This document shows, in pieces, positions 16,043 through 26,000 of a stretch of 64,000 bases of DNA. Within the stretch, counting starts at the first letter, position 1. Each line of letters starts with the position of its first letter. Location: assembly GCF_002699205.1 (NCBI RefSeq), contig NZ_PABT01000049.1, forward strand, positions 1-64,000. The letters run 5' to 3'. The translations under genes and the position numbers were made by a program. The DNA comes from Allomuricauda sp. GTDB taxonomy: Bacteria > Bacteroidota > Bacteroidia > Flavobacteriales > Flavobacteriaceae. The notes beneath the pieces are model-generated. The model was not told the origin of the DNA and did not search any database. It saw only the letters and a program-made list of their open reading frames with translations.

Positions 16043-17173
16043 CTATTTTTTGCTTTTCCCTTTCAAACCAAAAAATGGGTGCAAAAAAGGAATCCTTAAA
16101 ATTATCAGGTCGTAGATGAGCCAACTGATTCCAAATGTTCCCACTATCAGTGTCATCGCCTTTGGAAAAAGTCCCCAATCCAAATCCCTTAAATAGTAAG
16201 CAATGCCGACAGTAATGGTCTGGTGCAAAATATAGAAAGGATAAACCGCCCTGTTCGCATAGGCAAGTCCGGAACTGGGTTTGTTGAGGTATTTTGCAGC
16301 TAGGGCAAAGAGTACCAATATCCAAGACCAGATGTTTACCACTTTTAACAACGCTTCGGTGAAGTGGACCACATATCCATCTTCAAAAAACGACCAAATT
16401 ATGGCTTGACCAGAAAATCCAATAACTCCCAAGATCAAGGCTTTGTTTCTTATTTTACTCAGTGTTTGCCAAAATACATCTCCTGTAGCTATCAGAACAA
16501 AACCATAAAAAAACAGGATTATATTGAAAGTAAAATTAAACCAGTCATCAACCAATGCATGGGTGATAGGGAAAAAGGGTTCGACCAGAGATTCCACAAA
16601 ATAGAGCGGAACCGCGAATAGATATATGCCCCAAGTTTTTTGAATTATCCTTTTTATCCAGTCTATAAAATGGGTGTTGTGTTTGCGTAAATAAACAAAC
16701 AGGGGCGCCAAAATCCATGAAAAAACCAAGAGGTACGGCAAAAACCAAAGGTGGTGCCAACTGTAGTTTCCTTCCGGATAGATGCCATCAAAAGCAATCG
16801 TAGTGAAATATTCCCAGTATGAACCTGAAAATGCGCCTTCTGCCAATCGCTCAAAATATACTTGTGGGGGTACGATCAAAATCATTCCGGCTATCAAAGG
16901 AATGCCCAAACGGAGAAAGCGTTCCCAAACAAATTTTCCCATACTTCTTTTGCCCAAAGCATAGTATGTTCCCATACCGGATATTACAAAAAGGATAGGC
17001 AGTCGCCATTGGTTCAAGAACGACATGGGCCAGCGGAGCCAATCGTAAATCACATTGTTTTTAATATGCCAGCCCCAGGGCACAAAGAACATCCCAACAT
17101 GGTAGAAAATAAGCAGTCCGAATACAATGACACGTAACCAATCCAAATCGTAACGTCTGATAGTAGTTTTCAT
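16043..17173 (-). CDS. Membrane acyltransferase family 3 protein
   Basis: Polytopic protein of 376 residues with about ten hydrophobic helices. The N-terminus has the acyltransferase-3 signature RYDLDWLRVIVFGLLIFYH with the conserved Asp and His, and RLPILFVISGMGTYYALGKRS with the typical RxPxLFxISG block. Members transfer O-acyl groups (acetyl, succinyl) to sugars of polysaccharides, lipids or antibiotics on the periplasmic side. No glycan gene cluster is nearby, so the target is unknown. It lies 89 nt downstream of the AraC-type gene and could be transcribed with it. Confidence 0.87.
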   Translation of the reverse strand: MKTTIRRYDLDWLRVIVFGLLIFYHVGMFFVPWGWHIKNNVIYDWLRWPMSFLNQWRLPILFVISGMGTYYALGKRSMGKFVWERFLRLGIPLIAGMILIVPPQVYFERLAEGAFSGSYWEYFTTIAFDGIYPEGNYSWHHLWFLPYLLVFSWILAPLFVYLRKHNTHFIDWIKRIIQKTWGIYLFAVPLYFVESLVEPFFPITHALVDDWFNFTFNIILFFYGFVLIATGDVFWQTLSKIRNKALILGVIGFSGQAIIWSFFEDGYVVHFTEALLKVVNIWSWILVLFALAAKYLNKPSSGLAYANRAVYPFYILHQTITVGIAYYLRDLDWGLFPKAMTLIVGTFGISWLIYDLIILRIPFLHPFFGLKGKSKK

Positions 17174-17262
17174 CTTTAAAATTTTTTCAAAGATGAAAAG
17201 TGGTGTTTACAAAAGAATGTTTTTCTGTTCGGGAAACGTCCTGAATTGCAATTATGGAGAAA

Positions 17263-18426
17263 TTACCCCCTTTTTTGTCTCATAAAAGCGGAAGGTGATT
17301 GTCCGGTATGTTTTTTAAAGGCATTGTAAAAGGCGGATTTGGATTTAAAACCAACGGATTGGCCAACAGCTTCCACAGTAAGATGGTTGAATCCATCATC
17401 CAACAACCTTTTCTGGGCCAATGCAATTCTTTTTTGGTTGATGTAGTCATTGAAATTTACTCCTGTTTCTGAATTGATCAGTTTTGAAACTGTATTCCCG
17501 TTGGTGCCCAGCTCTTCGGCTACTTTCTTTAGGTTGATGTCTTGATTGGAATAGTATTGGGAATTGGATATAAAATTTTCAATGGTTTCAAATTGAATGG
17601 AATTGCTGGTAAGCGTCTCATATTTGTCCGCAATCCAAGATTTTTCAAAAAAACGGGATTCCGAAAGGATAAAAAAGGAGGTGATAAAAATAGTGACGGT
17701 CTGCATAATACCAATAATATGATCGCCACCATCATCATCATAATTCAAATAAATAAGGAACAAGGTCAGCATAAGGATGAAAAAGAATGCAACTGTATTT
17801 CTGGAAAAAATATACTTGTCCATTTTGATGTTCTTGGTGGAGACCCAACCTTTTTTTCTGGTTTTTATCACTAATAAAAGGGACAAAACAAGATAAAATG
17901 CAAAACTGAAGAGCACCAGCCATCTAAACTGATCTTTGATAAAGTGATAGGAGTAATCCATGTTTCCGGGAACGTCCACAAAACCCAAATCCCTGTGGTA
18001 GGCACCTAAATATGCATTAAGTTTTACTTCGATGGGACTCAAATAATAGTTGGTTTGTGAAACAAGGTACAATACAGGCAAAATAAAATGGGGCCAATGT
18101 TTTTTGAGGGTAATGGGCTTTCGTTCCAATAAAGTATACAGAAAAAAGTAAAGGGTCGGAGTAATCAAAAGCACCAAAAATTCCGTTGAATCGTTTAGGT
18201 GGAGCATATATTTGATGAGTCCGGTGTAACAGAGGTACACATCCAAAAAAACCAGACATTGAACCATAAGCGACCAGCCAAACAAGTGGATGGCCGATTT
18301 TCTTTTTGCCCTTAAAAAAATAACAAAGGCCAAGAAAAACCCCTGAACAATGCCCAAGAGCATAAGGTGTGACGCGAGGTCGTACCTGATGGGGATTTGA
18401 TCAAATATGCCCTGTATATGTTCCAT
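17263..18426 (-). CDS. AraC-type regulator with N-terminal membrane domain
   Basis: Protein of 387 residues from an ATG at 18426; a TTG at 18441 would overlap the upstream stop. The first ~245 residues contain seven hydrophobic helices. The C-terminal ~100 residues form an AraC/XylS double HTH (VAEELGTNGNTVSKLIN; VEAVGQSVGFKSKSAFYNAFKKHTGQSPSAF). The family, membrane helices plus AraC HTH, is common in Bacteroidota, and membrane tethering suggests direct coupling of an envelope signal to transcription. It is the second gene of a two-gene unit after a metallophosphoesterase, 11 nt downstream of that stop. Confidence 0.88.
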   Translation of the reverse strand: MEHIQGIFDQIPIRYDLASHLMLLGIVQGFFLAFVIFLRAKRKSAIHLFGWSLMVQCLVFLDVYLCYTGLIKYMLHLNDSTEFLVLLITPTLYFFLYTLLERKPITLKKHWPHFILPVLYLVSQTNYYLSPIEVKLNAYLGAYHRDLGFVDVPGNMDYSYHFIKDQFRWLVLFSFAFYLVLSLLLVIKTRKKGWVSTKNIKMDKYIFSRNTVAFFFILMLTLFLIYLNYDDDGGDHIIGIMQTVTIFITSFFILSESRFFEKSWIADKYETLTSNSIQFETIENFISNSQYYSNQDINLKKVAEELGTNGNTVSKLINSETGVNFNDYINQKRIALAQKRLLDDGFNHLTVEAVGQSVGFKSKSAFYNAFKKHTGQSPSAFMRQKRG

Positions 18427-18437
18427 GTATAAAGGAT

Positions 18438-19379
18438 TCAATGATTCATATAATCAACCAATTTTTCCGGCCCTTCCAATAATACCCGTACAATCTGAAG
18501 TGTGCCATCGGGCTTGGTATCTATATGCCATTTGATAAGGGAAATTTTTTCATTTTCTATTTCAATGCCGGTTATGCTCCTCGGATGGACGCAGCTCCCA
18601 TCATTAAAAAAGGGTATTTGGCCCGGTTCCGGAAAACGGGGTCTGTGGGTATGCCCCGTCAAGGTAATGAGCAAATTCTTTTTTAAGATCCACCGTTTAA
18701 TACGCTTTTCGATACGGATAAGCTCCTTGTAGTTTTTGGCTGGGCTGGTAGGGTCGGCAATTCCCACTACTTGAAGGGGTTTCCATAAAATCCTTACTAA
18801 AAACCTACCAACACGCCAGCATACATAATTCCACCAATCTGCTTGGTGGCCATGGACACAGAAAATCTCTTGGCCAGTATCTGAATGTTTTAAAATAAGT
18901 GCTTCATGATAGGTGATGCCTTCAAAAAGTTGTTTGTCCGATCCATCAATAGGTTCAAAATAATGGGAAAGGTTCTTCTCCACATAATCGGGATCCCGGT
19001 ATACCATATCGTGATTGCCCCAAAGCATATGGAGGCGTTTCTCCAAATGGAACTTCCGTAAAAGTTGGTACACATTTTTGTGCGCCTCAAAAATGGAATC
19101 AAAATTGATATTTTCCCAAAGTTCGTCCCCGTCACCGAGTTCAATATAATGAAAACCCTCTCTGTAATAGTGGTTTAGGGCATGGTAATATATGTTTCGA
19201 TTATTGGCGAAATCATCTGCAAAACTATTGTCGCCCCGATGGCAATCACTAAAAAAGATAAATTTGGAATCCTCATTGAAAGTAATCGTTATTGCGTTTT
19301 GATAGGCTCTGTCTAATCGTTTTGAAGAGGACATGGAAAAGTTTTTGCTAAATATCCTTAAAAATGGTGATTTGTCCAT
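18438..19379 (-). CDS. Metallophosphoesterase, calcineurin-like
   Basis: Protein of 313 residues with the dimetal phosphoesterase motifs: FFSDCHRGD (near residue 42), IELGDGDELWEN, MLWGNHDMVYRD, FCVHGHQADWW and LTGHTHRPRF. The motif set (GNHD, and a terminal GHTH) resembles the LpxH-like/UDP-2,3-diacylglucosamine group and other small cytoplasmic phosphoesterases, but I do not assign a substrate. An internal ATG at 19334 is an alternative start. It shares an operon with the membrane AraC-type regulator. Confidence 0.85.
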   Translation of the reverse strand: MDKSPFLRIFSKNFSMSSSKRLDRAYQNAITITFNEDSKFIFFSDCHRGDNSFADDFANNRNIYYHALNHYYREGFHYIELGDGDELWENINFDSIFEAHKNVYQLLRKFHLEKRLHMLWGNHDMVYRDPDYVEKNLSHYFEPIDGSDKQLFEGITYHEALILKHSDTGQEIFCVHGHQADWWNYVCWRVGRFLVRILWKPLQVVGIADPTSPAKNYKELIRIEKRIKRWILKKNLLITLTGHTHRPRFPEPGQIPFFNDGSCVHPRSITGIEIENEKISLIKWHIDTKPDGTLQIVRVLLEGPEKLVDYMNH

Positions 19380-19417
19380 AAAGATACCTATTAATGAAAA
19401 GGCATTTTATCTTTTTG

Positions 19418-19425
19418 TAACTTTG
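19418..19425 (+). promoter_or_regulatory. Putative -7 element for the GAF-domain gene
   Basis: TAACTTTG matches TAnnTTTG and lies 26 bp upstream of the ATG at 19452. No clear -33 TTG is seen at the usual spacing. Confidence 0.4.
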
Positions 19426-19451
19426 AAGGCTTAATCTCGACTAATTTGAGT

Positions 19452-21824
19452 ATGGAACACGACTACAATTCGGAAAGTCCTTTGGTTCAAATGGTAAGTT
19501 TCAATAAAATATTGGAACACTATGATGAACAGCTCAATAGCTCCGACCCACATATGGCCGCGCGAGCGAAATATGTGTTGGAAACACAGGCGCCGTACCC
19601 AGAATTAAGGGAGGGTTTTACGGATTTGTCTTTGTTGGACAAATACAAGGATGTGATTCGAGTGATATTGGAGGATTCTTTTTCCCCAATTTTGACGAAG
19701 AACGAGATTAAAACCGCTTCTACCCCTTTTGAAAATTTGGTATTCAATTCATCAGAGCGTTTTCGACAAATCTTGAAGGATGCAGGAGAGGATTTTGATT
19801 TGGAGATAACCAATATACCGCGTGAATATGGGTATATTATGAGATGTACCGTTATCCTTCAATTTTATTATGGTTACAACTTGGATTTTAAACGCCCTTT
19901 CTTCTATGATATTCCGGACATCAATGGAGTGATGCGTAGATACCGTATTCTGTACAATGCGGATTTTATGGAGATCATTCCCACGGATAAGGCAAAGGAA
20001 ATTACCCAGGACGATGTGGATGAGCTGTTGGACAACTTTTACAACCTGGACCTCTGGAAAGAGAAAATACCCCCAAACAGTTTTATAGCCAAAGGTTTTG
20101 TTATTTCCAACATGTTCGATGTTACCGCAGAACATTCGGTTTCAGAAATAAAATCAACATTGATAGGAAGGACCCATAGGGGCGATTCCTTTATGGAGAA
20201 TTTTGAGGATACCTTTAGGTCATTTTTTAACCTTAACGATATTAAAGTTGGATTTGCCGGATACGATTCGGAATCAAATCACTTTTTTAAGATATATGGC
20301 AAAGGAATGGACAGCTATATCCTGAATGGAAAGGATAGAGAGAAATGTGATTCTACTTTCTGTACGTATTCCCATGGAAAACTTTTTAAGGAGAATATGT
20401 ATTTTGCCATTTCCAATGTGGAGAAATATTACGAAAAGACAGGAGGGAAGGTTCAGCCATATAAAAACTTGATGGACCAAGGTATCAAGAGTGTCATTTT
20501 GGCTCCAATCTCGATAAATGGCGAACTATTGGGGGTGCTGGAACTTGTTTCGGGCAAAACCAACGAGCTCAACAGTGTCAATGCAAATAAGCTGGATGAT
20601 GTAATGCCATACATTATTGCGGCCGTAATGCGTACCATTGAGGAAGAGGAAAACCTGATAGATGCCATTATACAGCATGAATGTACCTCGGTGCACCCAT
20701 CCGTCTATTGGAAATTCCAAGAGGAGGCCAAACGATTTATGGCAGACGAATTGGCCGGTAAGGAACCCGTGTTCAAAGAAATTGTTTTTCGGGATGTATA
20801 TCCGTTGTATGGTCAAATAGATATAAAGGATTCTGCCCAGCAACGTAACCTTGCCATTCAAAGGGATCTAATGATCCAGCTTTCCGAAATCAATGATGTA
20901 TTGCAAATAGCTTTCAATAAATATAAGCTCCCTGTCTATGAAGAGTTGATGTTTCGGGTAACCAATTATCTGAACGAAGTTAAAGAAGCACTGTTCACAC
21001 ATACGGAACAGGCCGTTTTTGATTTTGTAAAAGAAGAGGTCGATCCCGTATTTGACCATCTCCAAAAAGAAGATGCGGAGATTGCTGCACTTCTGGAAAA
21101 ATATTACGAGAAGATAGACAAAGACACAGAAAGCTATTATGACCATCGCAGAAATTACGATAACAGTGTAATGGAAGCGAACATGAAGTTGGCGGCCCTA
21201 TTGGACAAAAAACAGGAAGAGGCACAGGAGATGTTCCCACACTATTTTGAGCGTTATAAGACCGATGGTGTGGAGCACAATATATATATAGGAAGCTCTA
21301 TTGCAAAAGGTCGGGAATTCAGTGAACTTTTCTTGAGCAACCTAAGGTTATGGCAGCTTCAGGTCATGTGCGAAATGGAGAACAAGTATTACGCTTTAAA
21401 ACCTCACTTACCTGTTAAATTGGATGTAGCATCTTTGGTTTTGGTATACAGTACATCTTTGGCCATTCGCTTTAGAATGGATGAAAAACGTTTTGATGTG
21501 GACGGCACCTATAATGCTAGGTACGAGGTCATTAAAAAACGAATCGATAAATCCTATATCAAGGGAACCAATGAACGCCTTACACAAAAAGGGAAACTTG
21601 CCATCGTATATTCACAACGTAAGGATGAAAAAGAGTATTTAAGGTACATAAGCTTTTTAAAAGCCAAAGGCTACTTCACCAACAATATCGAAATTGTGGA
21701 ACTGGAAGGCGTACAAGGAGTATCCGGATTGAAGGCGATTAGAGCAGAAATTTTATATCAAAAGGATAAAAAATCTGAGCGTACCTATACCTACGATGAC
21801 CTTATGGAAGAATTGAACTCATGA
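19452..21824 (+). CDS. Large GAF-domain protein of unknown function
   Basis: Protein of 790 residues from the ATG at 19452; a TTG two codons upstream is less likely. No signal peptide or membrane helix is seen, so it is probably cytoplasmic. The central part (roughly 265-405) looks like a GAF domain: PYKNLMDQGIKSVILAPI and NGELLGVLELVSGKTNELN. I see no histidine-kinase, cyclase or diguanylate-cyclase catalytic motif downstream. The 560-700 region is helical and charged. GAF domains bind small ligands such as cyclic nucleotides; the output here is unknown. It converges on an HD/Pycsar-like gene with a 1-nt gap. Confidence 0.75.
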   Translation: MEHDYNSESPLVQMVSFNKILEHYDEQLNSSDPHMAARAKYVLETQAPYPELREGFTDLSLLDKYKDVIRVILEDSFSPILTKNEIKTASTPFENLVFNSSERFRQILKDAGEDFDLEITNIPREYGYIMRCTVILQFYYGYNLDFKRPFFYDIPDINGVMRRYRILYNADFMEIIPTDKAKEITQDDVDELLDNFYNLDLWKEKIPPNSFIAKGFVISNMFDVTAEHSVSEIKSTLIGRTHRGDSFMENFEDTFRSFFNLNDIKVGFAGYDSESNHFFKIYGKGMDSYILNGKDREKCDSTFCTYSHGKLFKENMYFAISNVEKYYEKTGGKVQPYKNLMDQGIKSVILAPISINGELLGVLELVSGKTNELNSVNANKLDDVMPYIIAAVMRTIEEEENLIDAIIQHECTSVHPSVYWKFQEEAKRFMADELAGKEPVFKEIVFRDVYPLYGQIDIKDSAQQRNLAIQRDLMIQLSEINDVLQIAFNKYKLPVYEELMFRVTNYLNEVKEALFTHTEQAVFDFVKEEVDPVFDHLQKEDAEIAALLEKYYEKIDKDTESYYDHRRNYDNSVMEANMKLAALLDKKQEEAQEMFPHYFERYKTDGVEHNIYIGSSIAKGREFSELFLSNLRLWQLQVMCEMENKYYALKPHLPVKLDVASLVLVYSTSLAIRFRMDEKRFDVDGTYNARYEVIKKRIDKSYIKGTNERLTQKGKLAIVYSQRKDEKEYLRYISFLKAKGYFTNNIEIVELEGVQGVSGLKAIRAEILYQKDKKSERTYTYDDLMEELNS

Positions 21825-21825
21825 T

Positions 21826-23016
21826 TTAAAAAACCAACCTTTCCGGGCCAAAAAACCTAAAGGCGATGACAAAAGCAATTACCGATACGATAATACCCAA
21901 CATAAAAATATTGTAGGTAATCCTGAGTATCTTATATTTTCGGTTTAGAACCACACCCAAATAGTAAAGGTCCTTTGTAAGTGAGGAATACACATAATCC
22001 TTGTCTTTGATCAGTTCCTGTAATGCCCATTCATATTCTTCAAGCTTCATGTGGTGGAAGTTGCCAAAAAACAATAAGTTTACCCGTTTTTTTTCCACAT
22101 CTTCCTTGGTAAACTTACCTCTGGTAATGTTGGGCCTTGTGGCCAAAACGGACAGCACCATGGACACAACACTGAACAAAATAAGTATAAATGTGGGATA
22201 GATCATATAGGTATTGGAGGGATTGTCCAGTTTGCTGAACAAGTTGGCCAGTACCAATGAAATAATTATGGCATTCACGGATAACAAAATATTCGCTTTG
22301 GTATCGGCAATGTCACTAAGCTTAAGGTGGTTTCTCAAAGTAACCCTATATAAAGTCTGTACACTTCTATCAGGGCTTTCACTTTTATACTTAGCTTTCA
22401 GAGCCTCCTTTTTCGCAATTTTTTTCTCCTCCTTTTTCTCCTTTAGCAATTTTTTCAAATTTTTTTGTTTCCCGTCTTCCCAGTTCTCCTTGGCATAATC
22501 AGTATAAAAGTGGTGTTTTCGGAACATGTTGATGTTTTTCTCCCGCCATTGTTTGGATGTATAATCGGCAATCCCCAATTCTCTGAGTTCATCCCTTAAA
22601 AAATCGGTGGTTTCCCAATAACTTTTATGGGCAAAATGAGAGATATCCGCATCGCGAAGGATCCCTTCCATTAAATTGGAAGGCTCATGGCACATTTTTG
22701 TTGCCATGATCAGGGAGCACACTTGTTCAATGCCATGGGCATCGTAACCGTTCTTCTCCAGAAATTCTTGGGCTATTTCACAGCTGCTTTCCTCATGGTC
22801 TTCGATACCTTTTATATGGCCAACATCGTGGAGCCAAGCGGCGAGCAATACTCTTTCATTTTCAGTTTCGCCCAGATTGTAAAAATTGAGCAATTCTTTA
22901 GTACTTTTGACCACTCGTTGGGTATGTCGCAAGTTGTGGTACAAGAACTTGGAATCAAGTTTTTCGGTTAACAGCTCAGAAACAAAGTGTTTGGTTTTTT
23001 CAACAATTTCCGACAT
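21826..23016 (-). CDS. HD phosphohydrolase fused to Pycsar-effector-like membrane domain (DUF5706)
   Basis: Fusion protein of 396 residues. Residues 1-165 form an HD domain: H27 and H31, H63-D64 (WLHDVGH), and a distal Asp in LRDADISH. A Lys/Glu-rich coiled linker (about 180-210) follows. The C-terminal ~185 residues match the PycTM/DUF5706 type: RNHLKLSDIADTKANILLSV before a helix, a second helix near 265-285, and a last hydrophobic helix near 370-390. PycTM proteins are membrane effectors of Pycsar antiphage systems that bind cCMP or cUMP. No PycC-type cyclase is adjacent, so a defence role is not shown. HD domains often hydrolyse nucleotides. Confidence 0.85.
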   Translation of the reverse strand: MSEIVEKTKHFVSELLTEKLDSKFLYHNLRHTQRVVKSTKELLNFYNLGETENERVLLAAWLHDVGHIKGIEDHEESSCEIAQEFLEKNGYDAHGIEQVCSLIMATKMCHEPSNLMEGILRDADISHFAHKSYWETTDFLRDELRELGIADYTSKQWREKNINMFRKHHFYTDYAKENWEDGKQKNLKKLLKEKKEEKKIAKKEALKAKYKSESPDRSVQTLYRVTLRNHLKLSDIADTKANILLSVNAIIISLVLANLFSKLDNPSNTYMIYPTFILILFSVVSMVLSVLATRPNITRGKFTKEDVEKKRVNLLFFGNFHHMKLEEYEWALQELIKDKDYVYSSLTKDLYYLGVVLNRKYKILRITYNIFMLGIIVSVIAFVIAFRFFGPERLVF

Positions 23017-23070
23017 ATCTCAGAATTAGGACATCCAAAGTACAAAATTTTGGAATCAACCTCGTGAGAT

Positions 23071-26000
23071 ATGAAGAAACATTACTTGCTGTTCTTGTTG
23101 ATTGGATTGGTGTATGGCTGTGCAACGTATGAAACAAAATATGCCGAGCCCTTTACAATTACCACTGAATTTGATGAAAAGGAGGTTGAACACACCTTTT
23201 ACTTGATCGGGGATGCTGGCAAATCGCCCATGGGTGACTTGAACCCTACCTTGAAAAAGTTTAAACAAGTTCTTGAAGGAGCCGATGACAATAGCACTGC
23301 AATTTTCTTGGGAGATAATATCTATCCGGCTGGATTCGTGGACGAGGAGGATGATCCTGAGGGTCATGAACGTTCCAAACATTATTTGGACGCACAGTTG
23401 GCCACCTTGGAAAATTTTAAAGGGAACACCATTTTTATTCCCGGTAACCATGATTGGTACAGCAATGGTTTAAAAGGGCTTAAACGGGAGGAAGAATACA
23501 TTGAAGAGGCATTGGATGACAATGATGCATTTCAACCAGAAAATGGCTGCCCCATTGAAAAAATTGAAATCAGTGATAAGGTCATGGTCATTGCGATTGA
23601 TACAGAATGGTACCTTGTCAATTGGGACAAGCACCCAACCATGAACGATGAATGTGAAATAAAGAATAGGAGTAGATTTTTTGAAGAACTGGAGAGTTTG
23701 ATCAAAAAAAACAGGGATAAAACGGTACTTATCGCATTGCACCATCCCATGTTCACCTATGGGGCACATGGCGGACAATTTTCATTTGAACAAGGGCTAT
23801 ATCCCAGTGGCGGAAAGGTGCCATTGCCCTTTTTAGGGTCCGCGATCAATCTGTTGAGAAAAACCTCTGGAGCCACAGCAGAGGATCTTTCCAATAAAAT
23901 GTACAACGAGTTAAAGAAGAGGATTGTGACCCTTTCGCAATATTCTGACAAGATCATCTTTGCTTCGGGACATGAACATTCGCTTCAGTACATCGAAGAA
24001 TATGGCAAACCCCAAATTGTAAGTGGTTCCGGGTCAAAAACTGGAGCCACCCGATTGCTCAATGGAAGTAAGTTTTCAACGGGAAGAAATGGATATGCCA
24101 TACTAAAGGTGTATAAAGATGGCTCATCCAAGGTAGAATTTTACGGTGCAGATGCCGATGGCGATGAATTGTTGTTCCAGACCCAAGTACTTCCTGCCGA
24201 TGGGTCAACCAAAAAACTTGAACTTTCAGATGACTTTCCTCCCTATAAAATGGCATCCGTTTACTCTCCTGAAGAGATTGATAAAAGTGGATTCCATAAA
24301 TGGTTGTGGGGCGAGCGGTACAGAAAATACTATGGCACCAAAGTTAAGGCCCCTACCGTACGTTTGGATACACTTTTTGGAGGACTTACCGTGGTTCGCA
24401 AAGGTGGTGGAAACCAATCCAATTCTTTAAGGTTGGCAGATAAACAGGGGAGGGAATATGTAATGAGGGGTTTACGAAAAAGTGCTGAAAGATATCTACA
24501 GGCCATTGCTTTCCAAGACCAGTACATCATTGGGCAATTTGAGGATACATATGCCGAAAAACTGTTGTTGGACCTATATACCGGGGCGCATCCCTATGCA
24601 CCTTTTACCATTGGCAAACTCTCCGATGCCCTCGGAATGTACCATACCAATCCAAAACTGTACTATGTCCCAAAACAAGCCGTTTTGGGTGATTTCAACG
24701 AAGAATTTGGAGATGAGCTTTACATGATCGAAGAGCATGTTTCCGATGATCATGATAACTTAAAAAGTTTTGGGTACACCAAAAAAATTGAAAGTACCTA
24801 CGATCTAATGGACAAACTCCGTGAAGATGAGAAATACAGTATCGATCAAAAGGAATATGTGAAAGCACGCCTTTTTGATATCCTATTGGGGGATTGGGAC
24901 AGACACGTAGATCAATGGCGATGGGCAGAATTTAAGGAAAACGGAAAAAAGGTATACAGGCCCATTGCCAGGGACAGAGATCAAGTGTATTCCCGGTGGG
25001 GTGATGGTCTTGTCATGAACTTTGGTTCGAGAGCAGTTCCGGCCCTTCGTATTTTTGAGGGATTCCATGAAAAAATTAGAAGTGTAAAAGGGTTTACATC
25101 ATCACCAAGAACATTTGCTTTGGATATGGCTCTGTTGTCCGAAACAGATTTGGATATGTGGATAGACCAAGCCAAGTTCATTCAGCAAAACTTGAACGAA
25201 GAAATTATAGATAAGGCGTTTTTGGCATTCCCCGAGGAAGTAAGGGACGAAACTTTGACCGAAATCAAAAAAACACTTCTGGCCCGGAAGAAAAACTTAG
25301 TGGAAACGGCAAAGGAATTCTACGCAGTTTTGAACAAGTACAGTGTGATCACCGGAACCGATAAGGACGATTATTTCAATATTGTGTCTTTTCCCAACGG
25401 AAATGTGGAGGTAAGGGCATACCGGATAAAGGGGGGCGAAATGACAGATCTTTTCTTCAATAAGGTATACAGCCCGGATTATACCAAGGAAATCTGGATT
25501 TATGGTTTGGATGATGATGATGTGTTCGATGTCAAAACCGAAACCTCGAAGATAAAAATTCGTATTGTTGGAGGACAGAACAATGACATCTATAAAATCT
25601 CCAAAGATTCCAAAAAGCTGTGGGTCTATGATTTTAAGGCCAAGAAAAATACATTCGATGAAGCCTATGGAGGTAAGGTTAAACAAGTAAATGATTATAA
25701 CACCAATACCTACGAGTTTCTCAATATAAAAGGCAACAACAACCAAGTGCTGCCCACAATAGGGTTCAACCCGGATGATGGGATTAGAATTGGGCTTACC
25801 GATACCTATACCTTCAATGGACTGAGGAAGAATCCGTTTACGCAACAACATACGTTCAATGCTGCCTATTATTTTGCCACCAATGGTTTTGATTTGGGAT
25901 ACAGGGGAGAGTTTGCGCATGTGTTCAACAAGGTAAACTTGGAACTGAACGCCAGATTTACCAGTCCAAATTTCACGCAGAATTTTTTCGGTTTCGGAAA

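Noticed and set aside
21826..23016. A full Pycsar defence operon
   Set aside because: No adenylate/guanylate-type cyclase gene (PycC) is visible on either side, so only the effector-like domain is supported.
25297..25920. Open frame of about 200 codons antisense to the barrel fusion gene
   Set aside because: No signal, no family motif, and no independent start region; a shadow of the sense gene.
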